A stretch of 64,000 bases of DNA. Origin: Planctomycetaceae bacterium (GTDB taxonomy: Bacteria; Planctomycetota; Planctomycetia; Planctomycetales; Planctomycetaceae). Positions 1-8,454 of this stretch are shown here, piece by piece; position 1 is the stretch's first letter; each line of letters starts with the position of its first letter. The DNA is taken from assembly GCA_028284485.1 (NCBI GenBank), contig JANQRQ010000306.1, positions 1 to 64,000 of the forward strand, in the 5' to 3' direction. Both the position numbers and the translations under genes were made by a program. The notes beneath the pieces are model-generated. The model saw only the letters and a program-made list of their open reading frames with translations, made no database searches and was not told where the DNA came from.

Positions 1-2
1 CT

Positions 3-25
3 CCCCTCTCCCGCTGGGAGAGGGG
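3..25. repeat. Hairpin at window edge
   Basis: A perfect 10-bp inverted repeat (CCCCTCTCCC at 3-12 and GGGAGAGGGG at 16-25) encloses the trinucleotide GCT and continues into GTCGGGG. The form resembles the short C/G-rich palindromic units dispersed through many bacterial genomes. Only the edge is visible, so the full unit and its copy number are unknown. It lies downstream of the carboxypeptidase gene and could also act as a terminator, although no T tract follows. Confidence 0.6.
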
Positions 26-141
26 TCGGGGTTATTCTGGAGCACATCGGCGATCTTAGGCCAGACCCTCGAGGCTGGTAGAATCCCTCGACATAGACCC
101 CTTCATTCCCGCGAAAGCGCGAGCGAATCAACGTTGCATCG

Positions 142-1119
142 CTACTTCTCCGGCTGATGCCCGCGCTCCAGCCACGCCCAGCGATACAAATTCTTGCTGT
201 CGACATAGCGGCCCTCGCGTGAGGTGGAACCCAGGACCACCATCAGCAGATGATCGCCACCTCTGCGTCCGCTCGAAACCAAACACGCGCCGGCCCCGCT
301 GTTCGTACCGGTCTTGATGCCGTCGAACCCTTCGATCGGCAACAGCTGGTTCGTATTGGTCCAGGAAACCTCACGCAATGAACCGTCCGACGTTTTGACA
401 TTCGTCGTGTGGGCGTGTGTCGAAACGTACTTGCGGAACATCGGGTTTTGCATGGCTGTCCAGGCAAGCTTAAGCAAATCGCGGGCAGTCGTCGTGCGAT
501 CATCGTCGCTGCCTCCATCACCATAAGGAATGCGGTAAGTTGTCCGCGACATGCCGAGCGCTCCGGCACGCCGATTCATTTCCGCGATGAAATTGGCGCG
601 CGTGGCGAATTTGACCGTGCGCCCATGTTCGAGAACGGTTTCGGGGACCGTGCCCGATTCTGTTGGGTCGAATCGATCATTGAAATGCTCGGCCAGCGCG
701 TTGCCGGCATCGTTACCTGATGGCAGCATGAGGCCATATAAGCACTCGCCGACCGATAAACTTTCGCCAGCTCGTATCCCCGACGTCGATCCGGTCGTGT
801 CGTCGGCCAGTTTCGAATAGGTAACCGTCTCTTTGAGAATGTCGGGATTCTCGCGGGCCATTTCCAGCACTATCCAGGCAGTCATCATTTTGGTCGTGCT
901 GGCCGACTTACGCGGGACCTCTTCGTTATGCCCCCACAGAAGCTTGCCCGTTTTGCCGTCGGCAATCGCCCACGATTTGGCCGAAACGAACGGCGGCCCG
1001 GTCAGACCGTCGGCCGGTTGTTTGGTTTCGGTCGCCGGACCTTGCGCTGAAACCGACGGGAGTGCAACAACAATCGCCGAAAACCAAACAGTTGCCGTAA
1101 GCTGCATCATTCGCTTCAT
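142..1119 (-). CDS. D-alanyl-D-alanine carboxypeptidase (peptidase S11, PBP5-like)
   Basis: This should be an exported penicillin-binding protein that trims the terminal D-Ala from peptidoglycan stem peptides. A signal peptide covers about residues 1-25. The three active-site motifs of the family are present: SxxK (S74-T-T-K77), SGN at 134-136 and KTG at 269-271. At 325 residues it ends soon after the penicillin-binding domain, so it lacks the C-terminal beta domain and amphipathic membrane anchor of E. coli PBP5 and may be a soluble periplasmic form. The ATG at 1119 was chosen over a TTG just upstream because GGAG lies about 8 bases before it. Family assignment is firm; which cell-wall process it serves is not visible. 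Confidence 0.93.
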   Translation of the reverse strand: MKRMMQLTATVWFSAIVVALPSVSAQGPATETKQPADGLTGPPFVSAKSWAIADGKTGKLLWGHNEEVPRKSASTTKMMTAWIVLEMARENPDILKETVTYSKLADDTTGSTSGIRAGESLSVGECLYGLMLPSGNDAGNALAEHFNDRFDPTESGTVPETVLEHGRTVKFATRANFIAEMNRRAGALGMSRTTYRIPYGDGGSDDDRTTTARDLLKLAWTAMQNPMFRKYVSTHAHTTNVKTSDGSLREVSWTNTNQLLPIEGFDGIKTGTNSGAGACLVSSGRRGGDHLLMVVLGSTSREGRYVDSKNLYRWAWLERGHQPEK

Positions 1120-1297
1120 CAACTAATCTCCAACCACCACCGCGGATCCCATAGAAAAGCAGATTCTATCCGTCGTTCACATTGTTCTGTAGATCCGGGC
1201 GGCCATTCAAGTGAAAATGCGGTGCGGGACAACAAGACTTGTCTTGGCGTTGTTCTCGCCAGCCACTGATGCAGCACTTTCACCCAAGGAGCGAGTT

Positions 1298-1792
1298 ATG
1301 AGGAAATATGCGGTTGCCCTGTTGATATGCACAATCGGTACGCTGGTGACCAGTTCCCATAGCACAGCGTTCGACGAGTCGGCTAACGTGAATGACAAAG
1401 CAGTCCGAATGGCGGCTGCCGAGTTTTATCGGGCGCTCAACGCGATGTTTACTGGTGACGTGGGCCCGATGAAAGAAGTTTGGTCGCATGCCGACGACGT
1501 GACGTATATGGGACCGGCGGGTGGAATCCACGTCGGTTGGGATCAAGTGCTAGCCGACTGGGAAGCGCAAGCCGCCTTGAAACTTGGGGGCGAAGTCCAT
1601 CCGGAAGAGTTACACATTAACGCCGGGCGCGATCTGGCTATTGTGACCAACTACGAAATCGGTAAGAATTTGAATGCCGACGGTCAAACTCAGAATGTCA
1701 AAATCCGCGCAACAAACACGTTTCGCAACGAAGGCGGCAAATGGAAGATGATCGGCCACCACACCGATCTTCTGCCATTTCTGCAGCAGTGA
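1298..1792 (+). CDS. Secreted SnoaL/DUF4440-like (NTF2 fold) protein
   Basis: A 164-residue protein starting with a signal peptide (about 1-24), followed by a single NTF2-like domain. The pattern AAAEFYRALNAMFTGD, then a W-H-A-D segment and GWDQVLADWEA, is characteristic of the SnoaL/DUF4440 group, and the C-terminal GGKWKMIGHHTD is the usual last strand. Some relatives are small-molecule isomerases or hydrolases, but many have no known activity, so the substrate is not predictable. The start at 1298 is preceded by AAGGAG at good spacing; an in-frame ATG at 1211 lacks such a site and would disrupt the signal peptide. It is monocistronic and convergent with the sulfatase gene. Confidence 0.85.
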   Translation: MRKYAVALLICTIGTLVTSSHSTAFDESANVNDKAVRMAAAEFYRALNAMFTGDVGPMKEVWSHADDVTYMGPAGGIHVGWDQVLADWEAQAALKLGGEVHPEELHINAGRDLAIVTNYEIGKNLNADGQTQNVKIRATNTFRNEGGKWKMIGHHTDLLPFLQQ

Positions 1793-2111
1793 CGGCACGT
1801 GCGATTGGGCCTGGTTAGCTGAACGGTTCTCCGAACTTTTAGCTGGGGCGCACTGGAATTCTTGAGTCCTTTCGACGTGCACAGCCCCAGTCGAACGTCT
1901 ATGAGCCCAGACGGATATCCGTCGCTCCTTGGGCCGTGGAGTTAGGCGAATTGACGCTTGAACAAAAACGGGACATTCAACTTTTCCACTGGTATTCGGA
2001 AAGAGATTCGGACAACGTCGCACAATGAAAAGTAGAATGTCCCGTTTTGAGGGCGCATCAATCAAAGACGCGAAAAACCCAGGCACTTGTCGGGGACTAT
2101 CCGCGAAACAA
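1793..2111. other. Convergent intergenic region with long inverted repeat
   Basis: The 319 bases between two convergent genes hold no credible gene. The one clear structure is the inverted repeat at 1965-2048, listed separately, which may stop transcription from both sides. Confidence 0.6.
1965..2048. repeat. 22-bp-arm inverted repeat, possible bidirectional terminator
   Basis: The left arm at 1965-1986 and the right arm at 2027-2048 are complementary at 21 of 22 positions and begin with AAAACGGGACATTC. They are separated by a 40-base loop. The A-rich start and T-rich end of the arms give a short T tract on both strands. The position between the ends of two convergent genes suits a shared terminator. 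The unusually long arm and loop also fit a miniature mobile palindrome; no flanking target duplication is evident. Confidence 0.7.
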
Positions 2112-3629
2112 TTACCGGCCCCGGGTTCTTCGCAGCGCTTCGTCGATCGAAATCGCGTTCTCCTCAGTGATCCGCCCTGGGCCGAGGTAGAACTGCCGGT
2201 TGGGCTGCGAGATTTCCGGCTGCGGTGTTTGTTGGGCATCGGCGGCTGCCGCCTCGGCCAATTCCGTTAACCGCTGCATGACTTCCGGATGTTCTGCCGC
2301 CACATCCCGCTGCTCATGCAGATCGTTTTCCAGATCGAACAGTAAGCCGGCCCCCGGTGGAACCGTTTCGGCAGTGTCCGCAGGACTGGGATACTGCCAA
2401 GGCTCGTACTGCTCGGGGGGTGCGATTAACGTCACGCCGTCGGGGCCACGCGGATCGATCCATTCGTCCCCTTTGTTGCCTCGTCTCCAAACGTTCGACC
2501 GATTGACATGCAATTTCCAGCGTCCTTGGCGGACCGTCATCAAGCGAATTCCTTGCCAGGAGTAGATCGCACGCTCGGGCGCGGGCCCCGCCCCGGTCAA
2601 CATCGGCATGATGTCGAAGCCATCCAAGTTGAACTCGGCGGTGTCGATTCCCACAAGCTTGCAAATCGTGGGAAACAGGTCCAATGTCGCGCACGGATTC
2701 GAAATCACCTGACCGGCTGGAACCGTACCCGGCCACCAAACGATGCCTGGAACGCGGATGCCCCCTTCAAAGGTTGCGCCTTTGGTCCCGCGCAAGCCGC
2801 CGCTGCTGCCGCCGTAGGTCGGCCCGTTGTCGGACGCGAAGATCACCAACGTTTTGCGATCGAGGTTCAATTCCCGCAGCTTGTCGATGACTCGGCCGAT
2901 CGACCAATCGAGTTCGCGAACCACATCGGAATACAAATCGTCGCGAGTTTCCGGCGTGTAGAATTCCTCCGACGCAGCCAACGGTTTGTGCGGCATCGCA
3001 TGTGGCAGATACAAGAAAAAGTTGCGGTCGCGATTGTGTTCAATGAACTCGATTGCGGCGGATGTGTAGCGCCGCGTGAGATAACTCTGCACGACCGGGT
3101 ATTCGACCGCTTGCTCATCGCGAACCAGCATGACCGGGCGCATGTCGTTCGAATACAAAATTCCAAAGTACTCATCGAAGCCGTGCTTGGTCGGGTAATA
3201 CTGCGGAAGATGCCCCAAATGCCATTTGCCCACACACCGCGTGGCATACCCGACCGACTTGAGTGCTTCGGCCAGCGTTGTTTCCGACGCTTTGATGCCA
3301 TGGTCACGGCTGGCGTCGGGGGCCGGATTGCTGGGCACACCGGTTCGATAAGGATAACGGCCCGTCAACAATGCCACGCGCGATGGGGCACAGCTCGGCG
3401 TCGACACATAGAAATCAGTCAGACGTGCCCCTTCGGTTGCCATTCGATCGAGATGCGGCGTCGACCGGTCGCGATTGCCGAAGCAGGAGAGATCGCCCCA
3501 ACCCAAATCGTCGGCGTAGATGAGGACGATATTCGGCTGCGCATTCGCAATGCGACTGCCAGAAACAGCCATCAGGCTCAAGAAAACGATTGCAGCACAA
3601 GTTCGGTCAATCGAAGTTGTTCGAAGCAT
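2112..3629 (-). CDS. Exported arylsulfatase (formylglycine-dependent, S1 family)
   Basis: This should be a 505-residue periplasmic or secreted hydrolase of sulfate esters. After a signal peptide (about 1-30) comes NIVLIYADDLGWGDLSCFG, the metal-binding N-terminus of type I sulfatases. The signature C-A-P-S-R begins at Cys80, the residue expected to be converted to formylglycine, followed by the LLTGRYPYRTG segment. WHLGH near 140 and the SDNGP stretch contribute further active-site residues. The ATG at 3629 has GAGGAG about 10 bases upstream; a longer reading from 3752 would add a non-signal leader. Planctomycetes use many such enzymes on algal sulfated polysaccharides, but the substrate here cannot be told. 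Confidence 0.95.
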   Translation of the reverse strand: MLRTTSIDRTCAAIVFLSLMAVSGSRIANAQPNIVLIYADDLGWGDLSCFGNRDRSTPHLDRMATEGARLTDFYVSTPSCAPSRVALLTGRYPYRTGVPSNPAPDASRDHGIKASETTLAEALKSVGYATRCVGKWHLGHLPQYYPTKHGFDEYFGILYSNDMRPVMLVRDEQAVEYPVVQSYLTRRYTSAAIEFIEHNRDRNFFLYLPHAMPHKPLAASEEFYTPETRDDLYSDVVRELDWSIGRVIDKLRELNLDRKTLVIFASDNGPTYGGSSGGLRGTKGATFEGGIRVPGIVWWPGTVPAGQVISNPCATLDLFPTICKLVGIDTAEFNLDGFDIMPMLTGAGPAPERAIYSWQGIRLMTVRQGRWKLHVNRSNVWRRGNKGDEWIDPRGPDGVTLIAPPEQYEPWQYPSPADTAETVPPGAGLLFDLENDLHEQRDVAAEHPEVMQRLTELAEAAAADAQQTPQPEISQPNRQFYLGPGRITEENAISIDEALRRTRGR

Positions 3630-3954
3630 GTTGACGTCTGCTCCTCGATGCGGGGTGGTCGTTGCAGTAGTCGCGTGCACACCATCGGACGCGTAGTGAC
3701 TGACCTTCAAGTCCCGATGGCTCAAAGGATGCATCCCTCTCTGCGTCGACATTGATAACTTCCACGCCGACGCGATTCCGAGGTTCGACCATCATACGCA
3801 GAGGTTGCTGTGGGTGCCACGAAATCTTCGTACCGACCGACTGCAGCGTGTTACGCGAATTCGTGGCCGTGACAATCCCGTTCTGTTCTATGATCTCCGT
3901 CTACCACGAGCCACGTACGCCCACGACATAAGTCAATCGCTCTCGTAGCGGTCG
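3630..3954. other. Intergenic region with R1 repeat copy
   Basis: No credible gene is seen in these 325 bases upstream of the sulfatase. The region must contain the sulfatase promoter, which I could not identify, and it holds one diverged copy of repeat R1 at 3836-3930. Confidence 0.6.
3836..3930 (-). repeat. Dispersed palindromic repeat R1, copy D (diverged)
   Basis: Read on the minus strand this copy ends with GATTGTCACGGCCACGA followed by GCGTAACACGCTG, matching the other R1 copies near 10.5, 34.8 and 53.5 kb. The left arm carries GGCTCGTGG, which can pair with CCACGA of the right arm. It is the most diverged of the four copies and lies between the sulfatase and the secreted helical protein. 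Confidence 0.65.
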
Positions 3955-5100
3955 CTATTCGACTTTGGCCGGTACGAATTTAATGCCATACGCACCGGTG
4001 GCTTTGGAAGCGCCGCTGGCACCGGTCGCGCGTGCGCGGCGATCTGCGTCCGAAGTCGACGGCTTGCGGCTGTCACCCCGCAATATGCGCTTCGGGGAAT
4101 AGATATCCCGTTCGGCATCGAACGGACGGGTCGTCGCCACACCGAGCCGATCGGTTGCCGTTCCCGTACCCTGGCCGACGGTCGGCAAATCGTTTCCAAT
4201 CGTCGCAGCACTGCCGGCGGCAAGCGGTTGAAACGGGATCAACTCCGAAACGTCGAATTCCTCATCGGTGGAAGTTCCGCCAGGGTTCGCTGGTGCCCCA
4301 GGATTGGGTGGGCCGTCTGGTGGGGGCGTGCTGACGACCGCCTTGTTCTCAGACAAACTAGAGACTGCCTTGGTAGCTGAATCCGTCAGAATTGTCCGCA
4401 AACCGCGCTGATCGCGAATCTGTTCTAATGCGGTAACGATTATGGTCGTGGCCTTTGGCAGCGGTGAATCAGCAGTGACGCCCACGCCCGCTCGTTGTAT
4501 CAGCAGATAGATGGCCGTTCTGCGCAACAACCGATCCACGTGCTCGCTGAGAACAAGTTGCTGCAGCGAATCGACGACGACTTCAAATCGCTTTTCCAAG
4601 ACTTCATTATCAGCGGGGCTGATACCGTACAGCACGGTTTGGAGCGCTCGCACCGAAGCAGCTTGCGTGGCGAAGTGGTCGGATTGGGCGAGGAAAGACA
4701 GCCGCGTGATGGCATCCTCGAAAGCAGCTTCTTGAGCGGTATCGTTACTGGCGGATTCGAGACTGGCTAACAAGTTCCCGAGCGCTGTAATCGATGTACG
4801 ACTATCAAGTCGGCTTTTCTGTTGATGCTCGATTTGTTGTAGGGCGGCGTCGATGGGGTGAGCCGTTAGAACACCGACTTCGACCAGAGAGATCGCATCG
4901 GCAGGTGGAGCCGGCAGCGGAGGAGGAGGCTGCACAGGCAACTGCTCCTCTGCAAAACGAATTCTCTGAGGCGGCACCCGTTGAAACACGACCTGGCCGT
5001 TGGCATGCGAAGCAACCAAAGTCAGCAGCGCCAGAACCAAAGCGGCGACACATTTCGCCGCATGCCGACGCATCGATTGTATGGCTAATGCGCTGACCAT
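3955..5100 (-). CDS. Secreted helical protein of unknown function
   Basis: I do not recognise the family. The 381-residue protein has a hydrophobic export signal (LVLALLTLVASHANG), a proline-rich linker (QPPPPLPAPPA) and a helical middle region whose repeated hydrophobic spacing is weakly HEAT-like. A disordered Pro/Gly/Thr segment and a basic tail rich in Arg, Ser and Ala follow. It is the last gene of an apparent operon. A TTG at 5130 would overlap the stop of the SLBB lipoprotein gene by a few bases, suggesting translational coupling; I prefer the ATG at 5100, preceded by GAGAAGAGA. It probably works in the envelope with the two genes upstream. Confidence 0.7.
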   Translation of the reverse strand: MVSALAIQSMRRHAAKCVAALVLALLTLVASHANGQVVFQRVPPQRIRFAEEQLPVQPPPPLPAPPADAISLVEVGVLTAHPIDAALQQIEHQQKSRLDSRTSITALGNLLASLESASNDTAQEAAFEDAITRLSFLAQSDHFATQAASVRALQTVLYGISPADNEVLEKRFEVVVDSLQQLVLSEHVDRLLRRTAIYLLIQRAGVGVTADSPLPKATTIIVTALEQIRDQRGLRTILTDSATKAVSSLSENKAVVSTPPPDGPPNPGAPANPGGTSTDEEFDVSELIPFQPLAAGSAATIGNDLPTVGQGTGTATDRLGVATTRPFDAERDIYSPKRILRGDSRKPSTSDADRRARATGASGASKATGAYGIKFVPAKVE

Positions 5101-5126
5101 CGATCTCTTCTCTACCGAACAGTTTT

Positions 5127-6440
5127 TCAAAAACCACCTAAGCGATTCACTTTGGTGCTGACATCCCGCACGAGGTTTTCACCCGTTCTTTGCAGTTCGA
5201 CAGACGCTGATTGCAAGTCGCTGAATTCCGGGCGGTTGATCTGCACGCGATCGGCAACCACGTCCGCCACGATCGATCCGATGACCGAGTCGGCAAACAA
5301 GGGTGCCGCGAATGTGGGAGCCACGTTCACCAGATCGGTGTTCGCCAAATTCAATGAGCCCAAGCCATCTTCTGAATGGCTGTCGAGCGCCAGCCGCGTG
5401 GGAATGAGATAGACGTCTTTACTTCGCATGTCGCCCGAGGCACGGATCAACACCGTCGTGAGTTGATCTTGATTGAACCGGGAGGCGAGGTCATTGCCGG
5501 TGACTTGGGAGGATAACGTGCCGCCCAATCCTCGTGCCGAAGATAAGTTGCGATCAGCGATAAACGAATTGAGCGACGTATCGTGGGCGGGAACCACGGC
5601 CAGGACATCACCATCGGCCAATGTGATACCCCCGGCAATGCCCCCTTTCATCACTTCATCGTACAGCAGGTAGTAAGTTACTCGGGGCATCGTCCCGTCA
5701 CGCCGCAGACTGACGAGGTAGCGAGTTTCTTCCATCACCGGGGCACTGACCATCGATTGGGAAGTCAAGCCGTCGATCTTGTCACTAATTCCGCGAAGCA
5801 GGTCCGGGTATGTATTGAGTGATGCGGCCAACCGATCACCGCTTTCGGCATCGCGATCATCGCGAAACTCCTCAAAGTCCGGAATGATGGCTTCCCACTC
5901 ATTGATGCTGTCATTCACAATGAAGATCAGTGACGATGTAGCACTCCCGAGAGCCTCGACATCCGTTTTAAAGTCCTCAATTTCTACACCAAAATCTCTC
6001 TTGGCTTTTTGGTACTGCCCTTTCTTCGGACCAAGCTGGTCGGGCCCGGCGTCGCGATACTCTTCGAACGCAGTCACAAAGCTCTTGAATAACTCTTCGA
6101 GCTGGAGATTCTGTTGCTGCAGATCGCCCAGGCCTTGCAGTTGCTTCAGGCCGACGCCTCCTGACATGGTCGATGTTGGCATTGTGGAGCGTAGGCCGCC
6201 GGCCAGATTGATGGCATCGCGCAGCGTCGTGGCCCGTTCACCGAATTCGTATTCGCCCGGTTTGTGGACACTCCCCCCAACGCGAACTAGCGTTTGGGCG
6301 ACCGTCGGCGGAACAGACTTCTTGTCCTTCCAGATCTTATCATGCAACGTGCAGATCCGGTCATGCAGTGTGATGCAGCCGGAAGAGAAGACCAACGAGA
6401 CTCCCAGTAGCCCAAACAAGAGCGATCGCAGAGTCTTCAT
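5127..6440 (-). CDS. SLBB-domain lipoprotein
   Basis: A 437-residue protein starting with a lipoprotein signal: a hydrophobic stretch and the lipobox FSSGC place the lipidated Cys at residue 22. A segment at about 50-95 (VRVGGSVHKPGEYEFG followed by LRDAINLAGGL) matches the SLBB fold found in Wza-type polysaccharide export proteins, but no separate poly_export domain is seen before it. A coiled, acidic middle part follows. Near 335-385 there is another beta segment (DVYLIPTRLAL, then NLANTDLVNVAPTF), reminiscent of a second export-like module. The ATG at 6440 is preferred because AAAGGA sits about 7 bases upstream, whereas it abuts the ATG at 6449. Its role in capsule or outer-membrane export is inferred from the fold. 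Confidence 0.72.
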   Translation of the reverse strand: MKTLRSLLFGLLGVSLVFSSGCITLHDRICTLHDKIWKDKKSVPPTVAQTLVRVGGSVHKPGEYEFGERATTLRDAINLAGGLRSTMPTSTMSGGVGLKQLQGLGDLQQQNLQLEELFKSFVTAFEEYRDAGPDQLGPKKGQYQKAKRDFGVEIEDFKTDVEALGSATSSLIFIVNDSINEWEAIIPDFEEFRDDRDAESGDRLAASLNTYPDLLRGISDKIDGLTSQSMVSAPVMEETRYLVSLRRDGTMPRVTYYLLYDEVMKGGIAGGITLADGDVLAVVPAHDTSLNSFIADRNLSSARGLGGTLSSQVTGNDLASRFNQDQLTTVLIRASGDMRSKDVYLIPTRLALDSHSEDGLGSLNLANTDLVNVAPTFAAPLFADSVIGSIVADVVADRVQINRPEFSDLQSASVELQRTGENLVRDVSTKVNRLGGF

Positions 6441-6468
6441 ACGCGTCATCCTTTACACGAAATTCCGT

Positions 6469-7527
6469 TTAGATTCCGAAGCCAAGGGTGGCCGACGCAT
6501 CAACAATCGGAGCCGCCGCCACCTTGCCGGTCGGGACACCGTCGCTTGTCAGTTCAACAGCGCGGAGAATTCCGATCGCCTCGTCATCGATGCAAACGAT
6601 CGCACCGCTATCTCCCTGTAACGCAAATGCCGACGTCAATCGACCATTCGCCATGCGCGGTTTGATAATTATGTGCTTTTTCAAAAACATCACCGTGCCG
6701 TCATGTCGGCGAACCGGAAACGAATTGCTGCAATGATTGATCACAATCCCGTTGTCGGTGAGTCCCGTCGTTGCTCCCAGTTTCCAAACCGGTAGTTCCG
6801 ATGTCACATCCGACGGTCGTGCGTTTCGCAGTCGGATGGGATCTTTCACTCCTCCGGGAATTCCAGTGCGCCGCGACGGCGGTGTGGGGGAACTGATGAC
6901 TGCGCAATCCAGAAGATCCGAAAAAGCCCAGCCAACCCCCTGTTGTTTGCTAACAGTTCCAATGCTGGCACTCGTCGAGTTCACCAGCATTTCGGTATCG
7001 GCATTGACCTGCTCACTCTTGTCGACAACATGCGTACAAGTTAACGATCGAATCTGACCGTCGCTAAAGCTCACAACATCGAAACCTAGCGTCCCCGGAT
7101 TACTAACTGCTTTCGGGGTAATCTCTGTGCCACCTGGCGGTGACGGTGTTGCGGCCTGTTCGAAATTCGGCGCCATCACGTCCGTGGGAACATCTTCTAA
7201 GTAACAGGGAATTTGATCTTTCTTCAGCAACTTCGCAGCTTCATCTGGTGGTAGCTTTTTGTCGACGTAAACCCATACCGAAAACTCCCGAGTCGAGGCA
7301 GGGCCTTGCAGCTTCATGCCGACATCGACACCGATCACGTGCTTCTTTGCCAGCAAATCCTGTTCATACTTTTCCATGATGTTGCGGGCGTGCTGGTAGG
7401 CGACTTCCGGCGAACGGAGATTAAATCGTTGGCGACGCTGAAACTCTTCCAGCGTCATTTTCATTTGGGAGGCATCCTGCGCTTTTGCCGGTTTCTTCGC
7501 TCTTGGTTTTCGAGCTTTCTTGGCCAT
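6469..7527 (-). CDS. Trypsin-fold (S1-like) protein with basic N-terminus
   Basis: A 352-residue protein with a Lys/Arg-rich N-terminus and no signal peptide. Residues 61-120 (HVIGVDVGMKLQG, then VWVYVDKKLP and VPTDVM) match the conserved N-terminal module of bacterial Nal1-like serine protease homologues. The trypsin-like core supplies a candidate triad: His166 in TCTHVVD, Asp207 in DLLDCAVI and Ser307 in GDSGA. Whether it cleaves peptides is unknown. AGGGCGAAGCG precedes the ATG. It lies 28 bases upstream of the SLBB lipoprotein gene, in the same direction, so the two are probably co-transcribed. The absence of an export signal next to envelope genes is odd. Confidence 0.75.
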   Translation of the reverse strand: MAKKARKPRAKKPAKAQDASQMKMTLEEFQRRQRFNLRSPEVAYQHARNIMEKYEQDLLAKKHVIGVDVGMKLQGPASTREFSVWVYVDKKLPPDEAAKLLKKDQIPCYLEDVPTDVMAPNFEQAATPSPPGGTEITPKAVSNPGTLGFDVVSFSDGQIRSLTCTHVVDKSEQVNADTEMLVNSTSASIGTVSKQQGVGWAFSDLLDCAVISSPTPPSRRTGIPGGVKDPIRLRNARPSDVTSELPVWKLGATTGLTDNGIVINHCSNSFPVRRHDGTVMFLKKHIIIKPRMANGRLTSAFALQGDSGAIVCIDDEAIGILRAVELTSDGVPTGKVAAAPIVDASATLGFGI

Positions 7528-7674
7528 TACGCTTCGCCCTCGTTCGACTGCGGAAATTCGAAATCGGCTGCAAAAATGGGCCTATTTTCACGATAGCAGC
7601 CCCAACGAGACACCCCCAACTGTTTTTTCCCAAAAATGAAACCGGGCCGACAGATGTTCAGAGTTGTTAACACG

Positions 7675-8454
7675 TCATTCCGGATAACCGGGCACCGGCA
7701 AGTCACCGCTGATTTCAATCACTTGTTCTCCGCCGAGCATACTTGGCAAGCAGTTTCCATCTGGACACAGCACGGGGCCCGGCGTCGGACGATCGGTCGA
7801 TGGTCGGTGTACATCGCCCACCCATGGCGGCGCAACCCAAGCATCGTGAGAATTGTTCAAATGGCAGTTCAGGAACTCGGTGATTTGAAGTTCGAAGTCG
7901 GGGGCATCGACCTCAAACACGCCGACAGCCACGACCGATTTGATTTCTTTCAACTTGGGATCAATGTCTTCACCGGCACCTTTGGATGCGAAGGCACCGA
8001 TCCCTTCCGGCATAAGCTGTCCGACCAGTTCAGTCACGCGTTGAATGGTTTCATCGGTGACATCGTGTTGGATTTTCTCGATGTATTGGTCCTCGGTCAG
8101 GTCGACTTCCAAGTTGAACGACCCGGCAGCCGGCCGTTTAAAGTCGACCATGATCACTTTTTCGGTGTAGATGAAATCCTGGGCAAAATCCCGTACGGGA
8201 ATCTCGAGTTCCACCGGACGAATTTCGCTGACCCCTTCGACGAGCTGAACTTCCTGGAGAAAGTACTTGTCGTAGACGTACAGTTTGACGTGGGTCGGCA
8301 CGCGAACGGTTATCGGGATGCCCTTGATGTGCCTCATGATCGACCAGTCATCGTTGAGTTCGTTGCGCGTCAAAACGCTCGACTCGCTTGAAGCGCATCC
8401 CGCGAGAGAAGCCACGAGACAAGCCATCAGAATTCCGCCAATGTTCGGTCGCAT
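7675..8454 (-). CDS. Lipoprotein of unknown function
   Basis: I do not recognise the family. The 259-residue protein carries a clear lipoprotein signal (MRPNIGGILMACLVASLAGC), so Cys20 should be lipidated. The mature part contains a beta-rich region (PITVRVPTHVKLYVYD), an acidic stretch and a Pro/Cys-containing tail (PTPGPVLCPDGNCLP) that could form a disulfide. The ATG at 8454 follows GGGAG; an upstream in-frame start at 8523 would bury the signal. It ends 147 bases before the trypsin-fold gene on the same strand and may belong to the same envelope locus. Confidence 0.72.
   Translation of the reverse strand: MRPNIGGILMACLVASLAGCASSESSVLTRNELNDDWSIMRHIKGIPITVRVPTHVKLYVYDKYFLQEVQLVEGVSEIRPVELEIPVRDFAQDFIYTEKVIMVDFKRPAAGSFNLEVDLTEDQYIEKIQHDVTDETIQRVTELVGQLMPEGIGAFASKGAGEDIDPKLKEIKSVVAVGVFEVDAPDFELQITEFLNCHLNNSHDAWVAPPWVGDVHRPSTDRPTPGPVLCPDGNCLPSMLGGEQVIEISGDLPVPGYPE

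Noticed and set aside
2508-3755. 415-codon plus-strand frame opposite the sulfatase
   Set aside because: It is the antisense shadow of a clear sulfatase gene, with Arg/His-rich composition and no ribosome site.
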